Assembly: GCF_042432825.1 (NCBI RefSeq)
Contig: NZ_JBHLWN010000125.1
Span: forward strand, 1 to 51,876
Direction: 5' to 3'
From: Gordoniibacillus chartarius
GTDB taxonomy: Bacteria; Bacillota; Bacilli; Paenibacillales; NBRC-103111
Length of the DNA: 51,876 bases
Shown in pieces: positions 1 to 8,467 of this stretch. A program made the position numbers and the translations under genes. Under the pieces are notes generated by a model. It had not been told where the DNA came from, did no database searches, and saw only the letters and a list, made by a program, of their open reading frames with translations. Position 1 is the first letter of the stretch, and every line of letters starts with the position of its first letter.

Positions 1-18
1 TGTAAAATTTTTCAATAA

Positions 19-3000
19 TTAAGGTTTCGTCTGTTCTGTGAGGTTTCTTGCAACGCTAGTGGTCCCTTCCGGCCAATCGCCAGCGGTGGCGAAGGCGCCG
101 AGGCCGTATTGCGTGGAGGACAGTGCCGCCTCGAGCACCGACTCGGCGATCGGAACCTGGAAGCGCGGATCGGACGCTTCCGTATGGACGCGGTTGGCAT
201 CCGCTTCGTCTCCGATGGTCAGGACGGTTGTCACGATGCCGCCATTGACCACCAGATTCCAGTTGCTCGGGTCCACCGTCCACCAGGCATTGTTCTTGGC
301 TCCGCCCTGCAGGTATTCGTACTTCGCGTTGATCAATACTTCCTGAATCATTTTGGCGCGGAGACGGTCGCGCTCCTGCTGCGTCAACGCATCGTACAGC
401 CAGTCATAGCCGATGGAAGCCACGACCCCCATCTCCGAAATGCTGAGGAAATTTTTGGCGCCGCCATGCCAGTCCTTATAATCCACCATTACATTCAACT
501 GATTGATAGCGGGAACCGAATATTTGGTATCGCCTGTCAATTGGTACATGAGGGCGAGCAATTCAATCCGCGGCCTCAGATCATCCGCCAGATTGACGAT
601 ATTGATGTTGGCGCCCGAGCTGGACGTACGGTATTCGAAGATCTTGCCATCGGCGGCTACCTTGTCCGCCTCGACCTTCACTTTGGCGTACCACTCCTGC
701 ATGATCGGGTCTGTCTGAATAAGCCCGCGAATTCGCGTAAAGTCATCGCCTGTGGCAAACAACCGGGGGTGAGCCGACCCGGGCGCCGAATGCCTGGAGA
801 CGAGAGAAGCGATCATTTCCGCCCCCGGCAGGCCGACATAAACGACGACCTTGGCGCTGGCCGTATGGCCCTGTCCGTCGGATACTTCGATCTGAAAAGC
901 GTCGTAGCCCGTATAACCCGCCGCAGGCGTATACGTCCAATCGCCATCCGACTGAACGGCAGCGCTGCCGTGCTGGGGCTGGGATGCCTGGTCCGCTTTG
1001 AGGGCGAACGTTAACGGGTCGCCATCCTTGTCTTTGGCCGTCACGCGACCCGACACGACTTGACCCCGAACCGTACCTACGTTGACTTGCAGCGTATCCA
1101 TGGACGGGGCATCCTGCTGCGACCCGACATTGACCTGGATGACCGAGAAAGCAAAGTGATCATGGCCGTCGGCGATCAGCAGCGTGAACGTATCCGCTCC
1201 GTTATATTCGGCATTCGGATAATAGGTCCATGTTCCGTTGTCGCGCGCTGCGACCGTACCATGCGACGGTGCCAAAAGCACGGATGCGGTAAGCGGGTCT
1301 CCCGCTGCGTCGGTTGCCAGTATCGGACGGCTGATCGATTGATCCTCGTTGACAACGACGGTTTCGTCGGAAGCGGTAATGTCCGAATCCGTCCCTACAA
1401 CGACGGCATAAGTTGCAGAAACTTGCGGGTTTTCTTTTGCTTTTACGCTGATTGCAGCGATGCCGGGAGCGACCCCCCTGACCGTAGCCTTGGAGGGATC
1501 GGTTCCATTCGCCTCTACGACGGCTACCGCCTCATTCTTCGATTCCCAGGATACGACCGGATTGGTGGCGTTCGCGGGCAGCACCGTTGCCGTCAAGGCC
1601 ACGCTCTCGCCGACGCCGATCAATCCCTTGTTTTTATCCAATTGGATGCCGGATACCGGAACCCACGGAATCACCTGGATATCGTCCGCCCACAGCGTAC
1701 CGGTACCGAGCTCGAAGGCAACCTCAAGCCGCGCTTTCGTGGCGCCCGCAGGGACCGTGACGATTTTTTCGTAATAGCTCCAGCCGTCCGCGCCTGTCGT
1801 TCCGATGGCGGGAAGCTTCTCATAGACATTGCCGTCCTTCGAAATAATCGCATTGTTATTATCCTGGTAGACCAGTCGCAGGCTGACATTCGTACCGCCG
1901 TTCGCCTGCTTGAGCCAGCCGCCGACCCGATAGCTCTTGCCGGCTGCGGCACCAACGATATTGTTGTACAGAACCGCCTTTCCTTGGGAGGAAGCTTCGA
2001 TCTTGAACGACTTCGCGCCTTCCTTCTTCACCGTCGAATCAAGCGATAATTGAGGATGGGTCCCCGTGCCGAAATATTTGGTCCAGCTGTCCGGTTGGAT
2101 CCCGTTCAGCCAATCCGTCGAGGTGGCAGCGACGGTCGTCTCGAACCCCCCGTTGGGAAAAGCCCCCGACACAATCACCGTGTAAGACTTCGACCAGCCG
2201 CCTTCCGCGGACGCAGCGGTAATGACCGCTTGGCCATCCGCTTTGGCGCTGACCTTGCCGGATGCGTCGACGGCGGCAACCTCCGGCTGGGAGGACGACC
2301 AGTACACCCGTCTATCCGTCGCGTTCGAGGGGGCGGCATACACGGCATGCGTTACGCTTTCGCCGGGATTGAGGGCTTGATAAGCAGGGACGTCCCCGAT
2401 GAGCCCAGTAACGGGAACCCATGGCGTTAGCTGCACGTCGTCGAACCAGGCTTTTCCCGTTCCTTTCTCATAATTCGCGTATAAGCTGGCCCCGGTCGCA
2501 CCCGAAGGCGCTTGAACGAGACCCCCGTAGTTCTTCCAGGGCTGCGTGCCTTTCACGGCTGTCGCCGGCAAGTATTCCGTGCTAATCGCAGTCCCTCCCG
2601 AACCGCTCCATTTCAATCGGAGAGAGGCTCCGGTGCCGGTTAGCGATTCTGTCGCGATCAGGCTGCTCCAGCGATACCAATGGCCTTCGGTCACCGGCAT
2701 ATTATACTGCACGGCGGAAGCATTGCTGTTAACTGCAGCACTGATGCCGAGCGAGCGGCCTCCTGCTCCGTATACGGCTTCATCGACCGTAACGACCGGG
2801 CTTCCGTAAGGGGTTAAAGCCGACCAGAAGGAAGGGGTCTTATTCGTAAAGCCGTTCTGCGATCCGCTTGTCACCGTTTCAAAGCCGCTGTTCTTCACAA
2901 GCCCGGCAGGGGCTACCGCCACGAGGTAGGAAGCCGTATAACCGCCTTCGGCCGAGGTGGCTGTAATCGTGGCAAGGCCCGGTGCAACCCCGGTAATCGC

Positions 3001-3792
3001 GCCTTGTGCGTCAACGGTCGCCACGCCGGGAGCGGACGAAGCCCAGCTCAAGCTGGGATTGGACGGATTGGCGGGCGCGAGCTGAACGGGTGCCTGCTTC
3101 GTATCTCCGACACGGATCATGGCCCCCTGCTCTTGAAAGGAGAGACCCTTCAGGGATGTCCATGGTTTGAATTGAATGTCGTCAAACCAGGCGTAGCCAT
3201 AAACCTGGTTGTAATCGAGATCGACTCTCGCCGTGACGGCCCCCGCGGGAGCAATCGTTGCCGTGGCGTAGCTGGGCCAGTCCGTTACGGTGCCCCGGAC
3301 CGGTTTAGTGGAAGGAAGCAAATAATCCATCCGCAGCACCTGCCCATTCGAGTTGAGGTAGGCAACCCGGATATTGACGCCGTAAGCGGTGGTCGCTCCT
3401 GTAATCTGCTGGGTTTTGAATGCGCCGGATAACCGGTATTCCTGGCCGGGAACAACCGGAATATTCCCTTGATACACCGTTAACCTGCTTCTGTTCGGTG
3501 CAGGCGAGCTGATCTTTACAGAACGGCTGCCCGCACTCGCGTGATACGTTTCCACAGTGACCGTCGGGGCGACCGGCGTGTTTGCCGTGTCCACCCAGAT
3601 CAGCCAGTTGGCTGCCCTTCTCGTTGTCCAGCCGAGTTGGGAATCTGTGGTGTAGGTCTCGAACGAGCTGTTCTGGATCAGATTCTCTTCCGCTGCCTGT
3701 GCGGAAGGAGCTCTCGCCGGGCCCCAGCCGGGAGGAAACAACCAGCCAAACGTCAACATAACGAGCAGGACCAAGCAAAGTCTTCGAAGCAT
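19..3792 (-). CDS. Secreted multidomain lyase-like protein, catalytic region truncated
   Basis: The 1257-residue product has a Sec signal peptide (about residues 1-34). Three copies follow of a unit made of a CBM4_9-like carbohydrate-binding module and a bacterial Ig-like (Big_2) domain (about 36-296, 300-545, 548-800). The binding modules end in the recurring motif WFDD or WADD-x-Q. Two cadherin/VCBS-like repeats follow (about 805-990), then the N-terminal helical part of a heparinase II/III or alginate-lyase-like fold (about 1000-1240). The protein stops about 14 residues after the motif GDWPEG, which in such lyases lies in mid-domain. The catalytic Tyr/His region and the C-terminal beta-sandwich are therefore missing, and the final residues look unrelated. 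The start at 3792 has a good ribosome binding site (AAAGGTGG). Substrate is unknown; an acidic plant or microbial polysaccharide is a guess. It is probably inactive as a lyase but may still bind polysaccharide. Confidence 0.75.
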   Translation of the reverse strand: MLRRLCLVLLVMLTFGWLFPPGWGPARAPSAQAAEENLIQNSSFETYTTDSQLGWTTRRAANWLIWVDTANTPVAPTVTVETYHASAGSRSVKISSPAPNRSRLTVYQGNIPVVPGQEYRLSGAFKTQQITGATTAYGVNIRVAYLNSNGQVLRMDYLLPSTKPVRGTVTDWPSYATATIAPAGAVTARVDLDYNQVYGYAWFDDIQFKPWTSLKGLSFQEQGAMIRVGDTKQAPVQLAPANPSNPSLSWASSAPGVATVDAQGAITGVAPGLATITATSAEGGYTASYLVAVAPAGLVKNSGFETVTSGSQNGFTNKTPSFWSALTPYGSPVVTVDEAVYGAGGRSLGISAAVNSNASAVQYNMPVTEGHWYRWSSLIATESLTGTGASLRLKWSGSGGTAISTEYLPATAVKGTQPWKNYGGLVQAPSGATGASLYANYEKGTGKAWFDDVQLTPWVPVTGLIGDVPAYQALNPGESVTHAVYAAPSNATDRRVYWSSSQPEVAAVDASGKVSAKADGQAVITAASAEGGWSKSYTVIVSGAFPNGGFETTVAATSTDWLNGIQPDSWTKYFGTGTHPQLSLDSTVKKEGAKSFKIEASSQGKAVLYNNIVGAAAGKSYRVGGWLKQANGGTNVSLRLVYQDNNNAIISKDGNVYEKLPAIGTTGADGWSYYEKIVTVPAGATKARLEVAFELGTGTLWADDIQVIPWVPVSGIQLDKNKGLIGVGESVALTATVLPANATNPVVSWESKNEAVAVVEANGTDPSKATVRGVAPGIAAISVKAKENPQVSATYAVVVGTDSDITASDETVVVNEDQSISRPILATDAAGDPLTASVLLAPSHGTVAARDNGTWTYYPNAEYNGADTFTLLIADGHDHFAFSVIQVNVGSQQDAPSMDTLQVNVGTVRGQVVSGRVTAKDKDGDPLTFALKADQASQPQHGSAAVQSDGDWTYTPAAGYTGYDAFQIEVSDGQGHTASAKVVVYVGLPGAEMIASLVSRHSAPGSAHPRLFATGDDFTRIRGLIQTDPIMQEWYAKVKVEADKVAADGKIFEYRTSSSGANINIVNLADDLRPRIELLALMYQLTGDTKYSVPAINQLNVMVDYKDWHGGAKNFLSISEMGVVASIGYDWLYDALTQQERDRLRAKMIQEVLINAKYEYLQGGAKNNAWWTVDPSNWNLVVNGGIVTTVLTIGDEADANRVHTEASDPRFQVPIAESVLEAALSSTQYGLGAFATAGDWPEGTTSVARNLTEQTKP

Positions 3793-4079
3793 TAAAAAAC
3801 CACCTTTCCTATTAGTTTTGCGCTATGGCAGCGCATACAAATACGATAGGCGGTTTGCTTATCCATTTCTATAAGTAGATCTCAACAACGGCAAACCCGT
3901 TTTCTTCTGGCATACAAACCGTTTTTCACAATGGCTAACCCGAGTTATGGTGAGGGATATGGAATTGTTATTGTGCATGTATTGATGAGAGACTTTTATG
4001 TGTTGTAATGAAGAAAACGAGTCTTTTCAAGGATTTTCAGTGATTCCTTAAATTTCCATTTAGACATCCATACGGCTGA

Positions 4080-4167
4080 CGCGGCACCATCAGAAGGATA
4101 AAAAGGGATCTTCGTTGAAGTAACTTTTACGGCTGGCTAAGGGAGGTCGCGTCTTCTTGGTGCCGCG
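4080..4167. repeat. Long inverted repeat / hairpin
   Basis: The arm CGCGGCACCA (4080-4089) is perfectly complementary to TGGTGCCGCG (4158-4167). AGAAG (4092-4096) pairs with CTTCT (4153-4157), giving a 15-bp stem with a 2-base bulge and a loop of about 56 bases. There is no U-tract on either strand, so an intrinsic terminator is unlikely. It lies about 90 bases before the IS110-family remnant and may be the end of a mobile element. Confidence 0.5.
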
Positions 4168-4255
4168 AGCCCGTGAATTAGACAAACCCCAGCGACCAGG
4201 TGCACCACAGATTGTTGCTCCTCTTCGGAAACACGATTAACCCGGATGGTTGTTG

Positions 4256-4578
4256 CACGAGTCAGGACGAACCCGCAAGGGCCAAAAGTTGCGAAGCGCC
4301 TTAGTTGAAGCGGCAAGAGGGGCCGCTAGAGCAAAAAAACGTATCTATCGAGCCAATATCATCGCATTGCTGCCCGACGTGGAGCGAGCCGAGCAGCGGT
4401 TGCTGTGACGCATAGCATTCTAACCATTGTTTATCATATATTGACTCGGAAACAACCGTATATCGAACTCGGCGCAACGTATTATGAAGAGCGCAAGCGC
4501 GATACAGTCATGAAGCAATCCATTAAGAAACTGGAATCTTTAGGGTACAAGACAGCAATCGATTCTGTAACTGATTAA
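4256..4578 (+). pseudogene. IS110-family transposase, C-terminal remnant with frameshift
   Basis: Translating from 4256 gives HESGRTRKGQKLRSALVEAA, followed by a stretch up to a TGA after EQRLL. This matches the C-terminal transposase domain of the IS110/IS116/IS902 group (typical pattern SGRTxKGNxxLRxxLVEAA). The match resumes in another frame at about 4397 with VAVTHSILTIVYHIL and then YIELGATYYEERKRD, ending at TAA 4576-4578. The N-terminal DEDD catalytic domain is absent and the two pieces are separated by a frameshift, so the element is dead. The terminal Y-E-L-G-A-x-Y-[YF]-E-x-R pattern is characteristic of IS110 proteins. It shows that an IS110 element once inserted between the lyase-like gene and the DUF4129 operon. 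Confidence 0.8.
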
Positions 4579-4904
4579 TCCGATATCGGATCGTGATAGG
4601 GCAGCCGGGTCCATTTGAAAAACAAGGATTTGCCAGGTTTAGTTTTATATTGTCTTTTTTAAAGTTACTGCGAGTTAATTTTCAGGATAGAATAAAAGTT
4701 TTGAAATGGGGGATATAAATTTGTTGCATTGGTATTACAAATTAAACTATGAAATGAACACTACGCTTCTCGAAGTTGGTTAAGCAGTAAACCATCCTTG
4801 CAGATCAATTCTTGCATGAAGTACCAAGAGGAGGCAGCTTGTTGTAATGCCGTTGCCGCGGCATCCCCATTAGCATGTCGACACCAGTGCGTGTACACGC
4901 CTTA

Positions 4905-6230
4905 TTAGCCGCCGGGGCTTCTTGTTGAAGCCGCAGCCTCCAGATCGTCGCCGGTAATCTCGCTGTCGCTGTAACGCGCCTTATAGTAAACTCGGATGAG
5001 CTCCGCCGTTTCCGCATCGTTTGCATGGCGCCGCAGCTCCTCAGGCGTTAAATTCGGCGGGATCGTCCCTCCCCGTTCCGTCCAGGCGCGAAGCCACTGC
5101 CGATACAAGTAGCGGATGCGGGCCCGGTTGTCGGCCTGATCCCCCCAGCGCTCGCGTCCGGCACGCCTCTTAAACAACCGTCCCAGCCACCCCTTCCCAG
5201 GGCTCCCGCTGTCAAGCCGTTCCGCAGGCGGAAGATCGGTCTCTTCGTCGACATATCCGGTATCCCGGTCGATTGCGTTCATGCGTCCGAAGTAAGAGGC
5301 CAGGCGGGCAACTATGCGGAGCATGGCACGGATAATCGCTTGTCTGCGGCGGTACGTCTCGCGAAGCGCAAACCAAACAGCAGCTATGAGCAAAATGGCG
5401 CCGATGCCGTACAGCAAAACATCCAGCACATCGCTCAGCCAGCCGCGTTCACCGGCGGGCAGCGTCGGCGCAGCGGCTGGCGGCTTCGGCTCGTCCGGAA
5501 GCGGGGGAGGCGGTTCGCTATGACTTGAAAATAGCCACTGAAGTACGCTGCGTACCATGCTCCATACCCAATTCCCCATCGCGCCCGCAGCCAAGATGGT
5601 TACAGCCAGCGCAGCAGCCAGCGTAACCGTAACGAACAACCGATTGTGCCTGCGTGTAGAAGCGGTTACGGCTCCGCGTTCGGACGAAAAGATCTCCCGC
5701 TGCAGCATGCGCCGATTCAGTGTGAACAGCAAAACCGCCAAGCTGAAGACGCCCATCGCGGTGAGCAGAGGCACATAGGGGATCCATTCAGGGAGGCGGC
5801 TTGCGACAATCGATCCGATGCCATAGCAAGCGATTCCTATGGTGTATCGTTGCACGACGGCAGCTCTAGCCGCCGCCCCCGTGACAGCAGCTCCCCGCAG
5901 CACCGCTACACAGGCCGCAAGTGCGAGCAGCGCAACCATCCAAGCAGGCTTCCCGCCGCCGAACACTGCCGCATGGGCCGCTGCCGGCGGAAGCGCTGCT
6001 ACTAGGCGTAACCACCGGCGCTTTGTCCCGTAAGCGATCCCCGTACCGCACAGCGCCAGCAGTGGTAAGGTGAAGAGCCACAGGGCCCGCCAACGTTCGT
6101 CAGGCAGCATGTACAATCCCGCCGCCAGCCATACCGGGACGAATAGCAGCTGCTCAATTATGGCGTCACGCCAGCCTTTAAGCGCTCCGTGAAGAACGCC
6201 AGCTTCCGCTTGCTCATGAGGATGCTGCAT
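4905..6230 (-). CDS. DUF4129 domain membrane protein
   Basis: About 441 residues from the ATG at 6230. That ATG is preceded by GGGGAGGGG and overlaps the stop of the DUF58 gene by 17 bases; a start further upstream would overlap it more without a better ribosome site. Residues 1 to about 230 are several hydrophobic membrane segments. A proline-rich external linker (PPPPLPDEPKPP) and one further membrane helix follow, then a cytoplasmic C-terminal DUF4129 domain containing the pattern RYLYRQWLRAW. DUF4129 commonly ends transglutaminase-like membrane proteins (YebA type), but no transglutaminase core is present here. It is the third gene of a MoxR-DUF58-DUF4129 operon, a widespread set with a proposed but poorly defined cell-envelope or chaperone role. 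Function is unknown. Confidence 0.8.
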   Translation of the reverse strand: MQHPHEQAEAGVLHGALKGWRDAIIEQLLFVPVWLAAGLYMLPDERWRALWLFTLPLLALCGTGIAYGTKRRWLRLVAALPPAAAHAAVFGGGKPAWMVALLALAACVAVLRGAAVTGAAARAAVVQRYTIGIACYGIGSIVASRLPEWIPYVPLLTAMGVFSLAVLLFTLNRRMLQREIFSSERGAVTASTRRHNRLFVTVTLAAALAVTILAAGAMGNWVWSMVRSVLQWLFSSHSEPPPPLPDEPKPPAAAPTLPAGERGWLSDVLDVLLYGIGAILLIAAVWFALRETYRRRQAIIRAMLRIVARLASYFGRMNAIDRDTGYVDEETDLPPAERLDSGSPGKGWLGRLFKRRAGRERWGDQADNRARIRYLYRQWLRAWTERGGTIPPNLTPEELRRHANDAETAELIRVYYKARYSDSEITGDDLEAAASTRSPGG

Positions 6231-7323
6231 CGCGCGTCCCCTCCCCGCCCGGTACGTACATGATCTCAACTCCGTTGCCGCGCCGCCGCAATTCATCGAT
6301 CACAAGGTCCATACCGCCGTCCGTGTGACATGTAATCAGCAGGAAATCGGCGCCTTGCGTCCCGGCGTCCAGCTCGCAGCGCAGCAGTTCCGGGAAGCTC
6401 ATAACCGATTCGAGCTCCAGCTTCGCCATAGAATCCAGCAGCGTCTTTAATTGCTCCGTTCCGCCGCCCGGCTCTTCCCGGACCGGCCACTTGAGCGTAC
6501 AGTCCGCTACCCAGCCATTGCTTAGAAAACCGGTGTTCACACCGACGCCTAGCGCGTAGTGGGCGACCGAAGCGGCATACCGTATCGCCCGTTCGATCCG
6601 GGGAGGATCGGTAACCTGCTTCCACATCGACTCGCTTACTTCTACATTTAACACGATCCAAAGCCGATGATCCGCCGTATAGTCGCGTTTGTGCACCTGA
6701 AGCTCTCCGGTGCGGGCAGTCGCCTTCCAATTCACCGATCGGAAACTGTCGCCAGGGCGATACTCCCGAGTGCCCGTCGTCAAGAACGGGTCCTCCATCA
6801 TCCATCTGCGCACTGTGATGTCCCCGAGCCAGCTATGGCTCGGCAGCGGCAGCTCGCTCATCGGCAGGGGCTTCGGGTATACGAGCAGCTGCAGGGAGAG
6901 CGGGCAGCGTTTCGACACGTTCATCAGCCCGAACGGATCGCCCGCCGTCATCGTCGCCGATTCGAGACGGTACCAGCCCCTTGCCGCGCAGCGCACCCGA
7001 TGGCGTCGGGTAATCAGCTTATAAGGCCGCAGGCTAAATAAGCTGATATGATTCTGCAATATGTCGCCGCTGCGAATATCGAGGCTCGCCTGACGTTCGA
7101 ACACCAGCCGCCCGGACAACAGCGATTCGAGCCGAAGCCACGGCAGCGGAAGCAGCTTCCGGTTGCCGATACGTTCGATCATCTCGATCGAATCCCCTTC
7201 ATAGGCGGATCCGGTCGAGAATTCCCGCTCATAAGTGACGTCCCGCAGCGCCTGACGCCGGTATAGTAAAGCAAGAACAGCTATTGTGCCCAGCGTAATC
7301 AGGAACAGCATATGAAGCTCCAT
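6214..7323 (-). CDS. DUF58 domain protein (MoxR-associated)
   Basis: The 369-residue product has an N-terminal membrane helix pair (about residues 5-20 and the following short segment) and a beta-rich middle. The DUF58 core is centred on the signature Y-R-P-G-D-S-F-R-S-V-N-W-K-A-T-A-R (about residues 185-205). DUF58 proteins have a von Willebrand A-like fold and are encoded beside MoxR ATPases, which are thought to act on them. The gene overlaps the DUF4129 gene and starts 26 bases after the MoxR gene ends, so all three are probably co-transcribed. GGGAGG lies upstream of the chosen ATG; a second ATG four codons in is also possible. It corresponds to YeaD of Bacillus subtilis. Molecular role not established. 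Confidence 0.88.
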   Translation of the reverse strand: MELHMLFLITLGTIAVLALLYRRQALRDVTYEREFSTGSAYEGDSIEMIERIGNRKLLPLPWLRLESLLSGRLVFERQASLDIRSGDILQNHISLFSLRPYKLITRRHRVRCAARGWYRLESATMTAGDPFGLMNVSKRCPLSLQLLVYPKPLPMSELPLPSHSWLGDITVRRWMMEDPFLTTGTREYRPGDSFRSVNWKATARTGELQVHKRDYTADHRLWIVLNVEVSESMWKQVTDPPRIERAIRYAASVAHYALGVGVNTGFLSNGWVADCTLKWPVREEPGGGTEQLKTLLDSMAKLELESVMSFPELLRCELDAGTQGADFLLITCHTDGGMDLVIDELRRRGNGVEIMYVPGGEGTRDAASS

Positions 7324-7349
7324 ATGAACCGACCGCCTCCCAACGCCTT

Positions 7350-8315
7350 CTAACTGCGCCCTATTTGCTCGGCGGGTACCTCGATTCCCTCCAGCACGCG
7401 AAGTACGATTTCCTCGCCGCGTTTGGCATTAAGCCGCATGCCCTGGTGCAGCACGATCCGATGGGCCAGTGTCGCCACAGCTACCCGCTTCACGTCATCC
7501 GGGGTAACGTAATCCCTGCCGCTGATTACGGCGTATGCCTGAGCCGCCCGCAGCAGCGCCTGGCTGCCTCGAGGGCTTACGCCCAAAGCCACATCCGGGT
7601 GACGCCGGGTCGCTTCTGCAATCTGCACGATGTAAGCCAGCAGATCGTCATGAACGGCCGTCGACATGGCGAGCCGCTGCGCCGCCGCAATGGCCTCCGC
7701 CGTTGCAGCCGGCTCCAGCTCATCCAGCGGATTCGCGTCGCGGAACCGCTTCAGGATGTCGATTCCTTCTTGAAAGCTTGGATAGCCGAGTCCGATTCGC
7801 ATCAAGAAGCGGTCCATCTGCGCTTCCGGCAGCGGGAACGTGCCCTGGTGATCGACCGGATTTTGCGTCGCAACGACGAGGAATGGTGCTTCGAGCACAT
7901 GTGTCTCCCCGTCGATCGTCACCTGCCGCTCCTCCATGCATTCCAGCAAGCTCGATTGCGTCCGCGGCGTAGCCCGATTGATTTCGTCGGCCAGCAGCAC
8001 GTTCGCGAACACCGGTCCCGGCCGAAATTCAAACCCGCCTATCCCCGGGTTATAAAAGTTAATTCCAACGATATCCGATGGCAGCAGGTCCGGCGTGAAT
8101 TGGATTCGTTTGAACACCCCGCCAAGCGTTCGCGCCAGCGTCTTCGCCAGCATCGTCTTGCCCGTGCCCGGCACGTCCTCCAGCAGCACGTGACCGCTCG
8201 CCAGCAGCGCGGTTAAGAGCAGATCCACCGTCTCTTCCTTCCCGACTACAACTTTTCCGGTCTGCTGGCGCATGGCCTGCAGCATCCGATACACATCCTG
8301 TCGTCCCAACGCCAT
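7350..8315 (-). CDS. MoxR-family AAA+ ATPase
   Basis: The 321-residue product has full family length. It carries a Walker A motif around residues 47-54 (DVPGTGKT), a Walker B with D110-E111 (LLADEINR), and the conserved stretch TQNPxxHQGTFPLPEAQMDRF typical of MoxR (broken here by V and D at the variable places). A C-terminal lid domain (SPRGSQALLRAAQAYA) follows. MoxR ATPases are cytoplasmic AAA+ proteins proposed to act as chaperones on partners containing von Willebrand A domains. The partner here is presumably the adjacent DUF58 protein. The start has a strong ribosome site (GGAGGAGCGGAGG). It is the first gene of the three-gene operon and corresponds to YeaC of Bacillus subtilis. Confidence 0.93.
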   Translation of the reverse strand: MALGRQDVYRMLQAMRQQTGKVVVGKEETVDLLLTALLASGHVLLEDVPGTGKTMLAKTLARTLGGVFKRIQFTPDLLPSDIVGINFYNPGIGGFEFRPGPVFANVLLADEINRATPRTQSSLLECMEERQVTIDGETHVLEAPFLVVATQNPVDHQGTFPLPEAQMDRFLMRIGLGYPSFQEGIDILKRFRDANPLDELEPAATAEAIAAAQRLAMSTAVHDDLLAYIVQIAEATRRHPDVALGVSPRGSQALLRAAQAYAVISGRDYVTPDDVKRVAVATLAHRIVLHQGMRLNAKRGEEIVLRVLEGIEVPAEQIGRS

Positions 8316-8467
8316 CCTCCGCTCCTCCTTCTGCCTTCCGCCTCAAGTTCCGCTTCGTTATTATTGTAAACGATTCCAACTGAGCTGACAAAGAAAAAGA
8401 CTCCCTCGCTGCCCGCCCATTCGAGCGGGGGCCAGGCGAAATATTTCTCGTTATCCCCCTTCCGCCC

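Larger units (their letters stand above)
3793..4904. other. Gene-poor, AT-rich region with mobile-element debris
   Basis: About 1.1 kb without an intact gene. It holds the promoter side of the lyase-like gene (3793 to about 3960), an 88-base hairpin (4080-4167), an IS110-family transposase tail (4256-4578), and AT-rich DNA from 4580 to about 4800 in which I see only a 25-codon open frame (4706-4783) without convincing support. The region lies just downstream of the MoxR/DUF58/DUF4129 operon, where related genomes often carry a transglutaminase gene. Confidence 0.6.

Noticed and set aside
109..1014. 301-residue open frame opposite the lyase-like gene
   Set aside because: It is antisense to a well-supported domain protein, has no ribosome site, and its composition is that of a reverse-frame shadow.
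4706..4783. 25-codon open frame (MGDINLLHWYYKLNYEMN...)
   Set aside because: No proper ribosome site for the ATG and no recognisable family; it lies in AT-rich DNA where short open frames arise by chance.
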